From Erginobacter sp964587835 (GTDB lineage Bacteria; Auribacterota; Erginobacteria; Erginobacterales; Erginobacteraceae): 10,911 nt of DNA. A model generated the notes under the pieces. That model did no database searches. It was not told the DNA's origin and saw nothing but the letters and a program-made list of their open reading frames with translations. The position numbers and the translations under genes are program-made. Of this stretch, positions 4,734 to 10,911 are shown in pieces. Within the stretch, counting starts at the first letter, position 1. Every line of letters begins with the position of its first letter. Location of the stretch: NCBI GenBank assembly GCA_964587835.1, contig CAZPMN010000054.1, forward strand, positions 1 to 10,911. The letters are read 5' to 3'.

Positions 4734-6461
4734 CTATCCGGGGGGCCGGGTGGTGCGCTTCAGGACCATCACCGTGACATCGTCGAACTGCTTTCCCTGC
4801 TGAAACTCGGTAACCGCTTCCATGATCCGATCACAGATCTCCCGGGCGGGGAGTCGGGCGGTCTCTCCTATAAGCTTCTCCAGCCGCGGGCGTCCGAAGA
4901 GTTTGTTCTCCGGCGAGGTGGCCTCGGTCACCCCGTCGGTGTAAAAGACCAGCGCCTGGCCGGGAGCAATCACCTTCTTCCCGCTGGTGTAAACCCGGTC
5001 CTCGACGATCCCCAGGGCAACGCCGTTCATCGTCCCGAACGGCTCGATCTCCCCATCCCCCCCGACCAGGAGCAGGTCGTCGTGGCCGGCGTTGGCAAAG
5101 ATGAACTCGCCGGTGGAGATCCGGTAAAAACCTAGAATCAGGGTCACGAACATACAGGCCTCGTTGTCCTGAGCGATCGCCCGGTTGGCCTCGGTCAGGG
5201 CCCGGCCGGGGTCGGTCTCCCGGACGCAGATGTTTTTGAGCACCGTCCGGCTGACCGCCATGAAGAGGGCGGCCGGGATCCCCTTCCCCGAAACGTCGGC
5301 GATCACCAGGGCAAGGCGGTCTTCATCCACCAGGAAGAAGTCGTAGAAGTCCCCGGCTACCTCCTTGGCCGCCAGGTTGACGGCGAAAAGATCGAACTCC
5401 CTCCGGTCGGGGAAGGGCGGAAAGGAATGGGGGAGCAGAGACTCCTGGATCTGGCGGGCGATCCGCACCTCGCTCTCCACCGCCTCGCGGGCGGAGACCT
5501 CCTGTTTCAGGTTCTCCATATATTCCTGCAACCGGCCACCCAGCCGGTTGAAGGCCCGGGAGAGTTCGGCCGTTTCGGTCGCCCCCCCGGAGGGAACCTC
5601 GACGCTGAAGTCGCCCTCCCCCAGCTTCTCCACCGCATCCCGGAGCCGCCGGATCGGACGGGAGATCCGCGAGGCCAGGATCAGGCCCAGCCCCCCCCCG
5701 AGGAGGAGCACGAAGAGGCCGAGGTAAAAACTCCGATCCTTGATCAGAACGCTGAACCTGTCCGCGGCCGTTTCGATCTCCCGTTCGGCTTCGGCCGTCG
5801 TCTCCCGACCAACCTTCCGGATCGCCTCGTGGACGGGAAGAAAGTACTCATCGATGTTCACCGTTGCATAGACGATAAAGGGAGTCCCCCTGACCCGGCG
5901 GGTTACCATATACTTTTTCCTCGACAGGTCGCGTTCCCGGTCAAGAAAGCTGTAGTATCCCCGGACTTCCTCTTCCTCGAAAGATCGGACCACGTACTCC
6001 CACATATCGGGGAACTCTTCCCGCCACTGGGCGAAGTTTCTCCCTTCCACGGACTTATTGGGATGCCAGACGGAATGCCCTTGCTCGTCGCCGACATCAA
6101 CGTAACCGGCTTGGCGGGCTTCGGGGAATTCGGAGTAGATGTCTTGAGTGGCGATCTCTCTCAACCGATCGTTTTTCCGTAATTTCCGATAGTCGTATTC
6201 CGACCAGCCGGCCAGGAGGAGGGAGAGTTCGTTGGCCACGGAACGGGCCTTCATCTCCACGATCTTCTCGCCGTACCGCCCCAGGATATCCTCGGAGAGC
6301 TCGTAGTTCTTTCCCGCGATCGCTTCAACGCCGTCGATGGCCGTCTCGATATTTTGCCGGGTGAGATCGTCGATCCCGTACTCGGTGATCACCAGCAGGG
6401 CGGTGATCGCGAAGACGGTAACGAAGGCGAAGGCCAGGGTTAAGCGGGTCCTCAATCTCAT
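4734..6461 (-). CDS. Membrane Cache-HAMP-SpoIIE (PP2C-type) serine phosphatase, RsbU/RsbP-like
   Basis: A 575-residue two-pass sensor phosphatase. Membrane segments lie at about 8-25 and 245-265. The extracytoplasmic part (26-244) looks like a Cache ligand-binding domain, with VWHPNKSVEGRNF (131-143), YMVTRRVRGTPFIVYATVNIDEY (184-206) and the expected 'pK.y...' layout. HAMP follows (266-318), a short coiled linker, then the SpoIIE/PP2C domain (355-567) with EVAGDFYDFF (Asp371, Asp374), ADVSGKG (Asp389), ANAGHDD, YTDGVTEA (Asp509) and FDDVTVMVLK (Asp560, Asp561). The metal-binding aspartates appear intact, so it should be active. Such enzymes dephosphorylate anti-sigma-factor antagonists in partner-switching; no partner (STAS or HATPase gene) is in this window. 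The start at 6461 removes a 30-residue shadow extension but has no Shine-Dalgarno. It lies 25 bases after the DUF308 gene. Confidence 0.93.
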   Translation of the reverse strand: MRLRTRLTLAFAFVTVFAITALLVITEYGIDDLTRQNIETAIDGVEAIAGKNYELSEDILGRYGEKIVEMKARSVANELSLLLAGWSEYDYRKLRKNDRLREIATQDIYSEFPEARQAGYVDVGDEQGHSVWHPNKSVEGRNFAQWREEFPDMWEYVVRSFEEEEVRGYYSFLDRERDLSRKKYMVTRRVRGTPFIVYATVNIDEYFLPVHEAIRKVGRETTAEAEREIETAADRFSVLIKDRSFYLGLFVLLLGGGLGLILASRISRPIRRLRDAVEKLGEGDFSVEVPSGGATETAELSRAFNRLGGRLQEYMENLKQEVSAREAVESEVRIARQIQESLLPHSFPPFPDRREFDLFAVNLAAKEVAGDFYDFFLVDEDRLALVIADVSGKGIPAALFMAVSRTVLKNICVRETDPGRALTEANRAIAQDNEACMFVTLILGFYRISTGEFIFANAGHDDLLLVGGDGEIEPFGTMNGVALGIVEDRVYTSGKKVIAPGQALVFYTDGVTEATSPENKLFGRPRLEKLIGETARLPAREICDRIMEAVTEFQQGKQFDDVTVMVLKRTTRPPG

Positions 6462-6486
6462 CGGAGGCGGAAAACCGGGAACCTGA

Positions 6487-7041
6487 TTACTGGAGCAGGG
6501 AGCGGAGCCGGAGCGACAACCCGAGCATTGTGACCCCGGCCACCACGGCATAAATCCCGATCAGCCAGAGAACCGCTGTCACCCCCGCCCCGGGTCGGGA
6601 GAGAAGAAGCAGACCGATCAGGAGCGAAAAGACCCCGCTTAAACCGAAGAGCCACTTGCCTCCGCTTCCTTGGGGAAGGTTGAGCGCCGCCCCGATCTCC
6701 AGGATCCCGGTGACCAGGGCCCAGAAGGCGATCACCCAGATCACAATGACCAGGAAGACTCCAGGGAAAAGGATCAAGGCCAAGCCGGCCCCGATCCCGA
6801 TCAGTCCGTGGAAGACCAGGGAACCGCGGTGAGGCGCCGATCTCAGATCGGCGGCGGTCAGGAGGGTGGCGAGGCCCTGGACGAGGAAATAGATCCCGAA
6901 TACTGTTACCGCGATCTCGGCGGACAGTCCCGGCCAGGCAAATATCAGCAGACCGAGCAGGATAGCGGCGACCCCCCGGACCGCCAGGGCCCACCATTGG
7001 CGAGTGAGAAAACTCTTTCCGATCGGCACGGCGTCATCCAT
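6487..7041 (-). CDS. DUF308/HdeD-family six-helix membrane protein
   Basis: A 184-residue integral membrane protein with six hydrophobic segments at about 17-36, 41-63, 74-94, 97-121, 129-148 and 153-176, arranged as repeated helix pairs. The pattern GVAAILLGLLIFAWPGLS followed by FGIYFLVQGLATL is typical of the DUF308/HdeD family. HdeD has been linked to acid resistance in E. coli at high cell density, but members elsewhere are mostly uncharacterised, so no function is assigned. The start at 7041 has GGGAG six bases upstream. It is followed by the SpoIIE phosphatase gene after only 25 bases, which suggests one transcript and possibly a shared stress theme. The length is normal for the family. 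Confidence 0.9.
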   Translation of the reverse strand: MDDAVPIGKSFLTRQWWALAVRGVAAILLGLLIFAWPGLSAEIAVTVFGIYFLVQGLATLLTAADLRSAPHRGSLVFHGLIGIGAGLALILFPGVFLVIVIWVIAFWALVTGILEIGAALNLPQGSGGKWLFGLSGVFSLLIGLLLLSRPGAGVTAVLWLIGIYAVVAGVTMLGLSLRLRSLLQ

Positions 7042-7202
7042 AACTTACTCCCGGTTTTGATTGCGATTGGCGGGGAATTGCGCTCTACCGCTTGAATGAG
7101 CGGGCACTGGAAAGAATATCATAGAAGCTTGCCCAAATCCCATCATTTTTCTCCGACACTGCTTGAATTCGGCCGTGGTCTGGGTTAGTATTGGGAGGCA
7201 GG
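7042..7202. other. Upstream region of the DUF308 gene
   Basis: About 160 bases between the DUF308 start and the repeat block. It should hold the minus-strand promoter, and TATGAT-like sequence near 7122-7127 is a possible -10, but no matching -35 is clear. Nothing else stands out, and no small gene with a ribosome site was found on either strand. Confidence 0.3.
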
Positions 7203-7224
7203 GTAAGCAGTGAGCAGTAAGCGG
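7203..7224. repeat. AGTAAGC/AGTGAGC repeat, second occurrence
   Basis: GTAAGCAGTGAGCAGTAAGC at 7203-7222 is identical to 2-21 and is again followed within a few dozen bases by the dispersed element, here copy 2. The region between the two parts differs in length from copy 1. Confidence 0.75.
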
Positions 7225-7241
7225 CAAGCCCGGCAATCCAG

Positions 7242-7427
7242 GTCATTGCGAGGAGGTCCGAAAGCCTTCCTGCTGGCAGGCAGGCTTTCGGGCCGACGAA
7301 GCAATCTCATCTCACCGCCGGAAGTTGGATCAGTGGACATAGCGGTCCAGCTGCGGGGGCTGCGGCCGGGACCGATAATCCGCTCAATCCGCTTAATCCG
7401 CGGTTTCAACATAATCAGCGGACAACG
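7242..7427. repeat. Dispersed GTCATTGCGAG / GAAGCAATCTC element, copy 2
   Basis: Same order as copy 1: GTCATTGCGAGGAGGTCCG, a hairpin, GGGCCGACGAAGCAATCTC, then a variable middle and GGACCGATAATCCGC. Two differences stand out. The hairpin tip is longer by a nested inverted repeat (CCTGCTGGCAGGCAGG at about 7269-7284). The 9-bp tail unit occurs three times (AATCCGCTC, AATCCGCTT, AATCCGCGG) instead of two. The element runs up to the ribosome site of the Mo-hydroxylase gene (GAGGAGAGG at 7427-7435), so that gene's leader is largely made of it. Confidence 0.8.
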
Positions 7428-7441
7428 AGGAGAGGTTACCG

Positions 7442-9760
7442 ATGGCAATGAAATATCTCGGAAGAAACATCACCCGGCCCGACGCCGCAGCCAAGGTTAC
7501 CGGCCGGGCCCAATTTCTCGACGATATCAAGCTCCCGGGGATGCTCCACGCCGCCATCCTCCATCCCGAGTATGCTCACGCCTGGATCGTCTCCATCGAC
7601 ACCTCGGAAGCGGAGAAGATCCCCGGGGTGGTCAGGGTGGTAACCGGTAAGGGATGTGACCTGGTTTACGGGGACAACATCCGGGATTTGACCCCGATCG
7701 CGGTGGATAAGGTTACCTACATCGGGCAGCCCGTGGCCGGGGTGATCGCCGAGACCCTGGCCGTAGCCAAAGAAGCGGTGAAGAGGATCAAGGTCGAGTA
7801 CGAGCCGCTCCCGGTCTACACCGACGCCCGGGACGCCCTGGAGAAGGATGCCGTCCTCATCCACGAGAAGAGCGGTGATTTCTGGCACCTGCCGGGAATC
7901 GCGCCGATCGGAGGCACCAACATCGCCAACCGCTACACGGTGAAGAAGGGGGACATTGACCGGGGTTTCGCCGAAGCCGATGTGACGGTGGAGGGAGAGT
8001 TCAACTATCCCTTCGGATCGTGCTCGGCGATCGAACCCCACGGATCGATCGCCTGGTTCCACGAGGACGAGACGATCGAGCTCTGGTCCTCTTCGATCTG
8101 CCCCTTCATCATTCGGGAAGAGGTGGCCCGGGTTTACAGGCTGCCGATCTGCGACGTCAGGGTCCATATCCCGGAGCTGGGCGGATGCTTCGGCTACAAG
8201 TCGGATATCACCGTCGAGCAGACCATCGCCTTTCTGGCCAGCCAGGTTCCGGGGCGGCCGGTGAAGTGGATCGCCACCCGGAAAGAGGACTTCCTCAGCA
8301 CCCTGATCGGCCACGGGATCCGAACCCGGATCCTGATGGGGGCGAAGCGCGACGGCACCCTGACCGCGCTCAAGACTGAGATCCTCCATTCCACCGGGTC
8401 CTCCGCGGATACCGGGGTCCACGTCCTGATCGCCGCCACCCACAACTCCACCGGCACCTACGAGTTTCCCCACTGCCGGCTCGACGGCTTTTCCGTCTAC
8501 ACCAATACCCCGCCGGTCGGCGCCTTCCGGGGCTACGGCCACCAAGAGACCCAGCTGGCGATGGAGAGGATGATGGACATCCTGGCGCGCAAGCTCAAGA
8601 TGGATCCCTTCGAACTGCGGGAGAAGAATTACCTCGGCCCCGGGAAGATCACCTCACTCGGCGAGACGATCAACGCCACCAACGGCGACGTCAGGCAGTG
8701 CGCCGAACTGGTCCGGAAGGCAATCTTCTCCTCCGCCAAGGAGAAGGACGAGGACGGGGATTATTATTACGGCCGGGGTTTCGCCGCCCTGATGAAGACC
8801 CCTAAGGGGGCGCCCTTCTCCTCCAAGAGCTGCTACCTGAAATTCAACCGCGATGGATCGGTCTCGATCAATATGGGCGGGGCGGAAGTCGGTCAGGGCC
8901 TGCGCAACGTGGTGCGGATGGTCGCCGCCGAGGCTCTGAAGCTCGACCCCGAGCGGATCAGGGTCTACACCGAGATCGATACCCAGTTCAGTCCCTGGGA
9001 GTGGCAGACGATCGGCTCGATGTTTACCACCCAGGGCGGTCGGGCGGTGGTTCGGGCCGCCGAAAAAGCAATCGCCAAGCTCAAGGAGACCGCCTCAATC
9101 GTACTCCGGGTCGAGGTCGACCGGCTCGATTACGACGGTGATTACGTCTTCGTGAAGGCGGATCCCACCTTCCGGGTCCCGGTCGCCGATCTCGGACGGG
9201 GCTACACCTTTGACGACGGCGTGACGGTGGGAGACGTCGTCCATACCACCTCCGACGCGCGGTTGCCTATGCAGTCGAACCCGGACGAGAACGGCCAGGG
9301 GAGGATGGGGATCACCTATACCTTCGGGGCCCAGGCCTGCGAGATCAGGATCGAGAAGGCCACCGGCAGGGTCATCATCGACCACTTTGCTTCCGCCTTC
9401 GACGTCGGTCAGGTGATCAATCCGGTTCAGATCCGCGGGCAGGTGGTCGGCGGGGTGATGATGGGAATCGGGGCCTCCCTCCACGAGGAACTGAAGTTCG
9501 ACGGGGAGGGCAAGGCCGTCAACCCGATGTTCCGCCGCTACCGCTTCCCGACCCTCAAGGACGCGCCCGGCCGGCAGACCGTGGAGTTCATCGAGAACCC
9601 GGGCGAGGTCGGCCCCTTCGGGGCGCGGGGGATCGGCGAACATCCGCTGGTCGGGGTGGCCCCGGCTATTCTTAACGCCATTTACGACGCCATTGGGGTT
9701 GATTTCTACGAGATCCCCGTAACCGGGGAGAAGATTTTGGAAGCCCTGAAACAAAAGTAG
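7442..9760 (+). CDS. Xanthine dehydrogenase-family molybdenum hydroxylase, large Mo-cofactor subunit
   Basis: A 772-residue catalytic subunit that binds the molybdopterin cytosine dinucleotide-type cofactor and hydroxylates a carbon centre using water. The N-terminal hammerhead domain starts with GRNITRPDAAAKVTGRAQFL and includes YIGQPVAGVIAET. The Mo domains follow, with PELGGCFGYKSD (around 240-250), GAFRGYG (360-366), AEVGQGLRNV (481-490) and GARGIGEHPLVG, in which Glu733 is the expected catalytic base. The length is normal. The CO-dehydrogenase signature loop (CSFR) is not seen; GAFRGYG resembles the xanthine/aldehyde/aryl-CoA hydroxylase side. The substrate is unknown. The start at 7442 is set by GAGGAGAGG six bases upstream. 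The 2Fe-2S subunit follows 258 bases later; no FAD subunit is in the window. Confidence 0.93.
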   Translation: MAMKYLGRNITRPDAAAKVTGRAQFLDDIKLPGMLHAAILHPEYAHAWIVSIDTSEAEKIPGVVRVVTGKGCDLVYGDNIRDLTPIAVDKVTYIGQPVAGVIAETLAVAKEAVKRIKVEYEPLPVYTDARDALEKDAVLIHEKSGDFWHLPGIAPIGGTNIANRYTVKKGDIDRGFAEADVTVEGEFNYPFGSCSAIEPHGSIAWFHEDETIELWSSSICPFIIREEVARVYRLPICDVRVHIPELGGCFGYKSDITVEQTIAFLASQVPGRPVKWIATRKEDFLSTLIGHGIRTRILMGAKRDGTLTALKTEILHSTGSSADTGVHVLIAATHNSTGTYEFPHCRLDGFSVYTNTPPVGAFRGYGHQETQLAMERMMDILARKLKMDPFELREKNYLGPGKITSLGETINATNGDVRQCAELVRKAIFSSAKEKDEDGDYYYGRGFAALMKTPKGAPFSSKSCYLKFNRDGSVSINMGGAEVGQGLRNVVRMVAAEALKLDPERIRVYTEIDTQFSPWEWQTIGSMFTTQGGRAVVRAAEKAIAKLKETASIVLRVEVDRLDYDGDYVFVKADPTFRVPVADLGRGYTFDDGVTVGDVVHTTSDARLPMQSNPDENGQGRMGITYTFGAQACEIRIEKATGRVIIDHFASAFDVGQVINPVQIRGQVVGGVMMGIGASLHEELKFDGEGKAVNPMFRRYRFPTLKDAPGRQTVEFIENPGEVGPFGARGIGEHPLVGVAPAILNAIYDAIGVDFYEIPVTGEKILEALKQK

Positions 9761-10018
9761 CACCGGCAATCCTGTCTGTGCGCACCAACGCCGGCACAAA
9801 CCCCGTGCCACGACGGAAGCAACATATACATTACCGTCGGCGGTGGGCGCAAGTTAGTGAGCGGAGCATGAAATGTTCGTCATTGCGAGTCCGGAGGGGC
9901 GAAGCAATCTCATCTTGCCGCCCGGGAAGAGATTACTTCATTACGGCCGCCATGACTCTATTCGGAAATTGAAGCCGTATCCTGTCCTCAAAAAACACAT
10001 CATTCAGGGAGCCCCAAA
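9761..10018. other. 258-base spacer between the Mo-hydroxylase subunits
   Basis: Long for a gap inside an operon. The first 118 bases show no gene or convincing terminator. The middle (9879-9956) is dispersed element copy 3. The last 60 bases include the ribosome site AGGGAG of the 2Fe-2S subunit. A small open frame at 9778-9972 runs through the repeat, lacks a ribosome site and is not believable. Confidence 0.6.
9879..9956. repeat. Dispersed element copy 3, compact hairpin form
   Basis: Begins GTCATTGCGAG and ends CCATGAC, with matching GTCAT/ATGAC ends. GAAGCAATCTC (9901-9911) and GAGATTACTTC (9929-9939) are inverted repeats with one mismatch around a 17-base loop. This is a full stem-loop version of the element of which copies 1 and 2 show one arm plus different tails. 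It lies between two genes that should be expressed together, and the hairpin would be present in the shared RNA. Confidence 0.8.
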
Positions 10019-10498
10019 ATGACCGAAAAGATTAACTTCACCGTCAATGGAACCCCCCGGACGGTCGAGATCGAAAAGGGGGAGAAACTGATCTTCGTCC
10101 TGAGGGAGCGGCTCGGCCTGACCGGGACCAAGCGGGGCTGCGACGATGCCTCCTGCGGCGCCTGTACCGTGCTGGTCGACGGTAAAGCAACCAAGAGTTG
10201 CACCTTTCCCGCGACCAAGGCGGCGGGAAAGGAGGTGGTCACCATCGAGGGAATCTCCAAGGGAACCCAACTTCATCCGATCCAGACGGCCCTGATCGAG
10301 GCCGGAGCGGTCCAGTGTGGCTACTGTACGCCCGGGATCGTGATGGAGCTCTACGCCCTCTACAGCCGCAATCCGCAAGCCTCCGACGACGAGATCCGGG
10401 ACGCCCTCGAGCTCCATCTCTGCCGCTGTACCGGTTACGAGGCGATCTGGGAAGGGGCGTTGAAGGCCCGGGGGCGGATGGCAGCGGTGCGCGTTTGA
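10019..10498 (+). CDS. Molybdenum hydroxylase small subunit with two 2Fe-2S clusters
   Basis: A 159-residue electron-transfer subunit that carries electrons from the Mo site of the large subunit to an outside acceptor. The N-terminal plant-ferredoxin-like domain binds one 2Fe-2S cluster through Cys41, Cys46, Cys49 and Cys61 (GCDDASCGACTVL, then SC). The C-terminal helical domain binds the second through Cys100, Cys103, Cys135 and Cys137 (QCGYCTPG, then CRCTGY). All eight cysteines are present and the length is normal. The start at 10019 has AGGGAG seven bases upstream. With no FAD subunit nearby, electrons may go to ferredoxin or to a flavoprotein coded elsewhere. The stop TGA (10496-10498) overlaps a possible TTG start of the next gene. 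Confidence 0.96.
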   Translation: MTEKINFTVNGTPRTVEIEKGEKLIFVLRERLGLTGTKRGCDDASCGACTVLVDGKATKSCTFPATKAAGKEVVTIEGISKGTQLHPIQTALIEAGAVQCGYCTPGIVMELYALYSRNPQASDDEIRDALELHLCRCTGYEAIWEGALKARGRMAAVRV

Positions 10499-10506
10499 AA
10501 GAACCG

Positions 10507-10899
10507 ATGGTCTCGGCGGCGAAGAAGATCATCTGCCCCGCCTGCGGGCAGGAGTCGGCCCTGAAGGTGGAGAAGATTTACCGGGGCTTCACCCCGGTCG
10601 GCGAGCGCAAGGTCTGCGCCTTCTGCGGACATGAGTTCGGACCCGACGAGCCGGAGGAACTGGCCGAACGACCCCCGGGCTGGACCGAGGACCGGGACCT
10701 GAAGAAGATCTGCCGCCACTGCCGCCACTACGTGGTCAACCCCTTCATCCAGAAGTGCACCCTCCACTCCCGCGAGGTCGAGGCGACCGACTCCTGCCCC
10801 GACTTCTCCCCGCGACCCCCGGTCCAGCCGGAAAAGAAGCAAGATCCCTCTCCCTCCTCCCTTCTCGGCCCCCCGCCGAAGCAGCCGAAGATCTTTTGA
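10507..10899 (+). CDS. Small protein with two Cys4 zinc-ribbon-like motifs
   Basis: A 130-residue protein with two cysteine clusters. The first is CPAC (Cys10, Cys13) with CAFC (Cys37, Cys40), a normal zinc-ribbon or rubredoxin-like spacing. The second is CRHC (Cys69, Cys72) with Cys84 and Cys97 (SCPDF). The tail from about residue 100 is rich in proline, lysine and serine and probably unstructured. Start choice is uncertain: ATG at 10507 has no good ribosome site, while TTG at 10495 would overlap the upstream stop as TTGA and allow translational coupling. It is probably in the Mo-hydroxylase transcript. I do not recognise the family. It could be a metal- or redox-linked accessory protein, but its position alone does not prove a link. 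Confidence 0.75.
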   Translation: MVSAAKKIICPACGQESALKVEKIYRGFTPVGERKVCAFCGHEFGPDEPEELAERPPGWTEDRDLKKICRHCRHYVVNPFIQKCTLHSREVEATDSCPDFSPRPPVQPEKKQDPSPSSLLGPPPKQPKIF

Positions 10900-10911
10900 C
10901 CCCCCCCGCCT

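Noticed and set aside
5427..6182. A 251-residue plus-strand open frame within the phosphatase gene
   Set aside because: Opposite strand of the Cache-HAMP-SpoIIE gene, proline- and arginine-rich shadow without a ribosome site.
7436..8545. A 369-residue minus-strand open frame opposite the Mo-hydroxylase
   Set aside because: Antisense shadow of a clearly recognised gene; composition-driven, with no domain motif.
9778..9972. Small plus-strand open frame between the Mo-hydroxylase genes
   Set aside because: Half of it is the dispersed hairpin element, there is no ribosome site, and no recognisable protein features.

Overview
The window looks like a GC-rich genome fragment from an anaerobic or microaerophilic bacterium. 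A run of exactly 100 Ns suggests it comes from a scaffolded draft or metagenome assembly. Evidence for the lifestyle is a PerR repressor, a rubrerythrin, a remnant of a superoxide reductase (desulfoferrodoxin), a ferritin and a molybdenum hydroxylase with iron-sulfur partners. The combination is common in Desulfobacterota-like and related uncultured anaerobes, but I cannot place the taxon from sequence alone.

Layout. Everything from about 0.3 to 7.04 kb is on the minus strand and everything from 7.44 to 10.9 kb is on the plus strand, so the two halves diverge around an intergenic repeat block at 7.2-7.43 kb. Reading the minus strand in its own direction (right to left): a six-helix DUF308/HdeD-type membrane protein and a Cache-HAMP-SpoIIE (PP2C-type) phosphatase form a likely operon (7041-4734). 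A short gap with degenerate repeats follows, then a secreted protein of unknown function (4599-3925). Next is the oxidative-stress and iron cluster: perR (3831-3418), rubrerythrin (3380-2802), a broken desulfoferrodoxin (2752-2474), ferritin (2373-1864) and an Nfu-type Fe-S scaffold (1736-1515). The strand ends with a lysine/alanine-rich histone-H1-like protein that spans the assembly gap and closes with a strong terminator, and then a HAD phosphatase. On the plus strand: the large Mo-cofactor subunit of a xanthine dehydrogenase-family hydroxylase (7442-9760), its 2Fe-2S subunit (10019-10498) and a small zinc-ribbon protein (10507-10899). No FAD subunit is present.

How the genes fit together. 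PerR carries all five regulatory-metal ligands and all four structural-zinc cysteines of the B. subtilis type. A perfect 7-1-7 palindrome lies in its upstream region, so self-regulation and peroxide control of rubrerythrin are likely. Ferritin and the Fe-S scaffold extend the theme of iron handling. The superoxide reductase gene appears to have lost the middle of the protein and gained an in-frame TAG. Its 5' end and ribosome site are intact, so it could still yield a 44-residue desulforedoxin-like protein.

Repeats. Three copies of a dispersed element of the GTCATTGCGAG...GAAGCAATCTC type lie between genes. One begins the window, one directly precedes the Mo-hydroxylase ribosome site, and one separates the two Mo-hydroxylase subunits. 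Copies 1 and 2 also share a preceding AGTAAGC/AGTGAGC repeat and a trailing array of 9-bp units. No tRNA, rRNA, CRISPR array, phage gene or transposase was seen. No wholly new multi-gene system is evident; the most unusual items are the broken desulfoferrodoxin and the repeat block.
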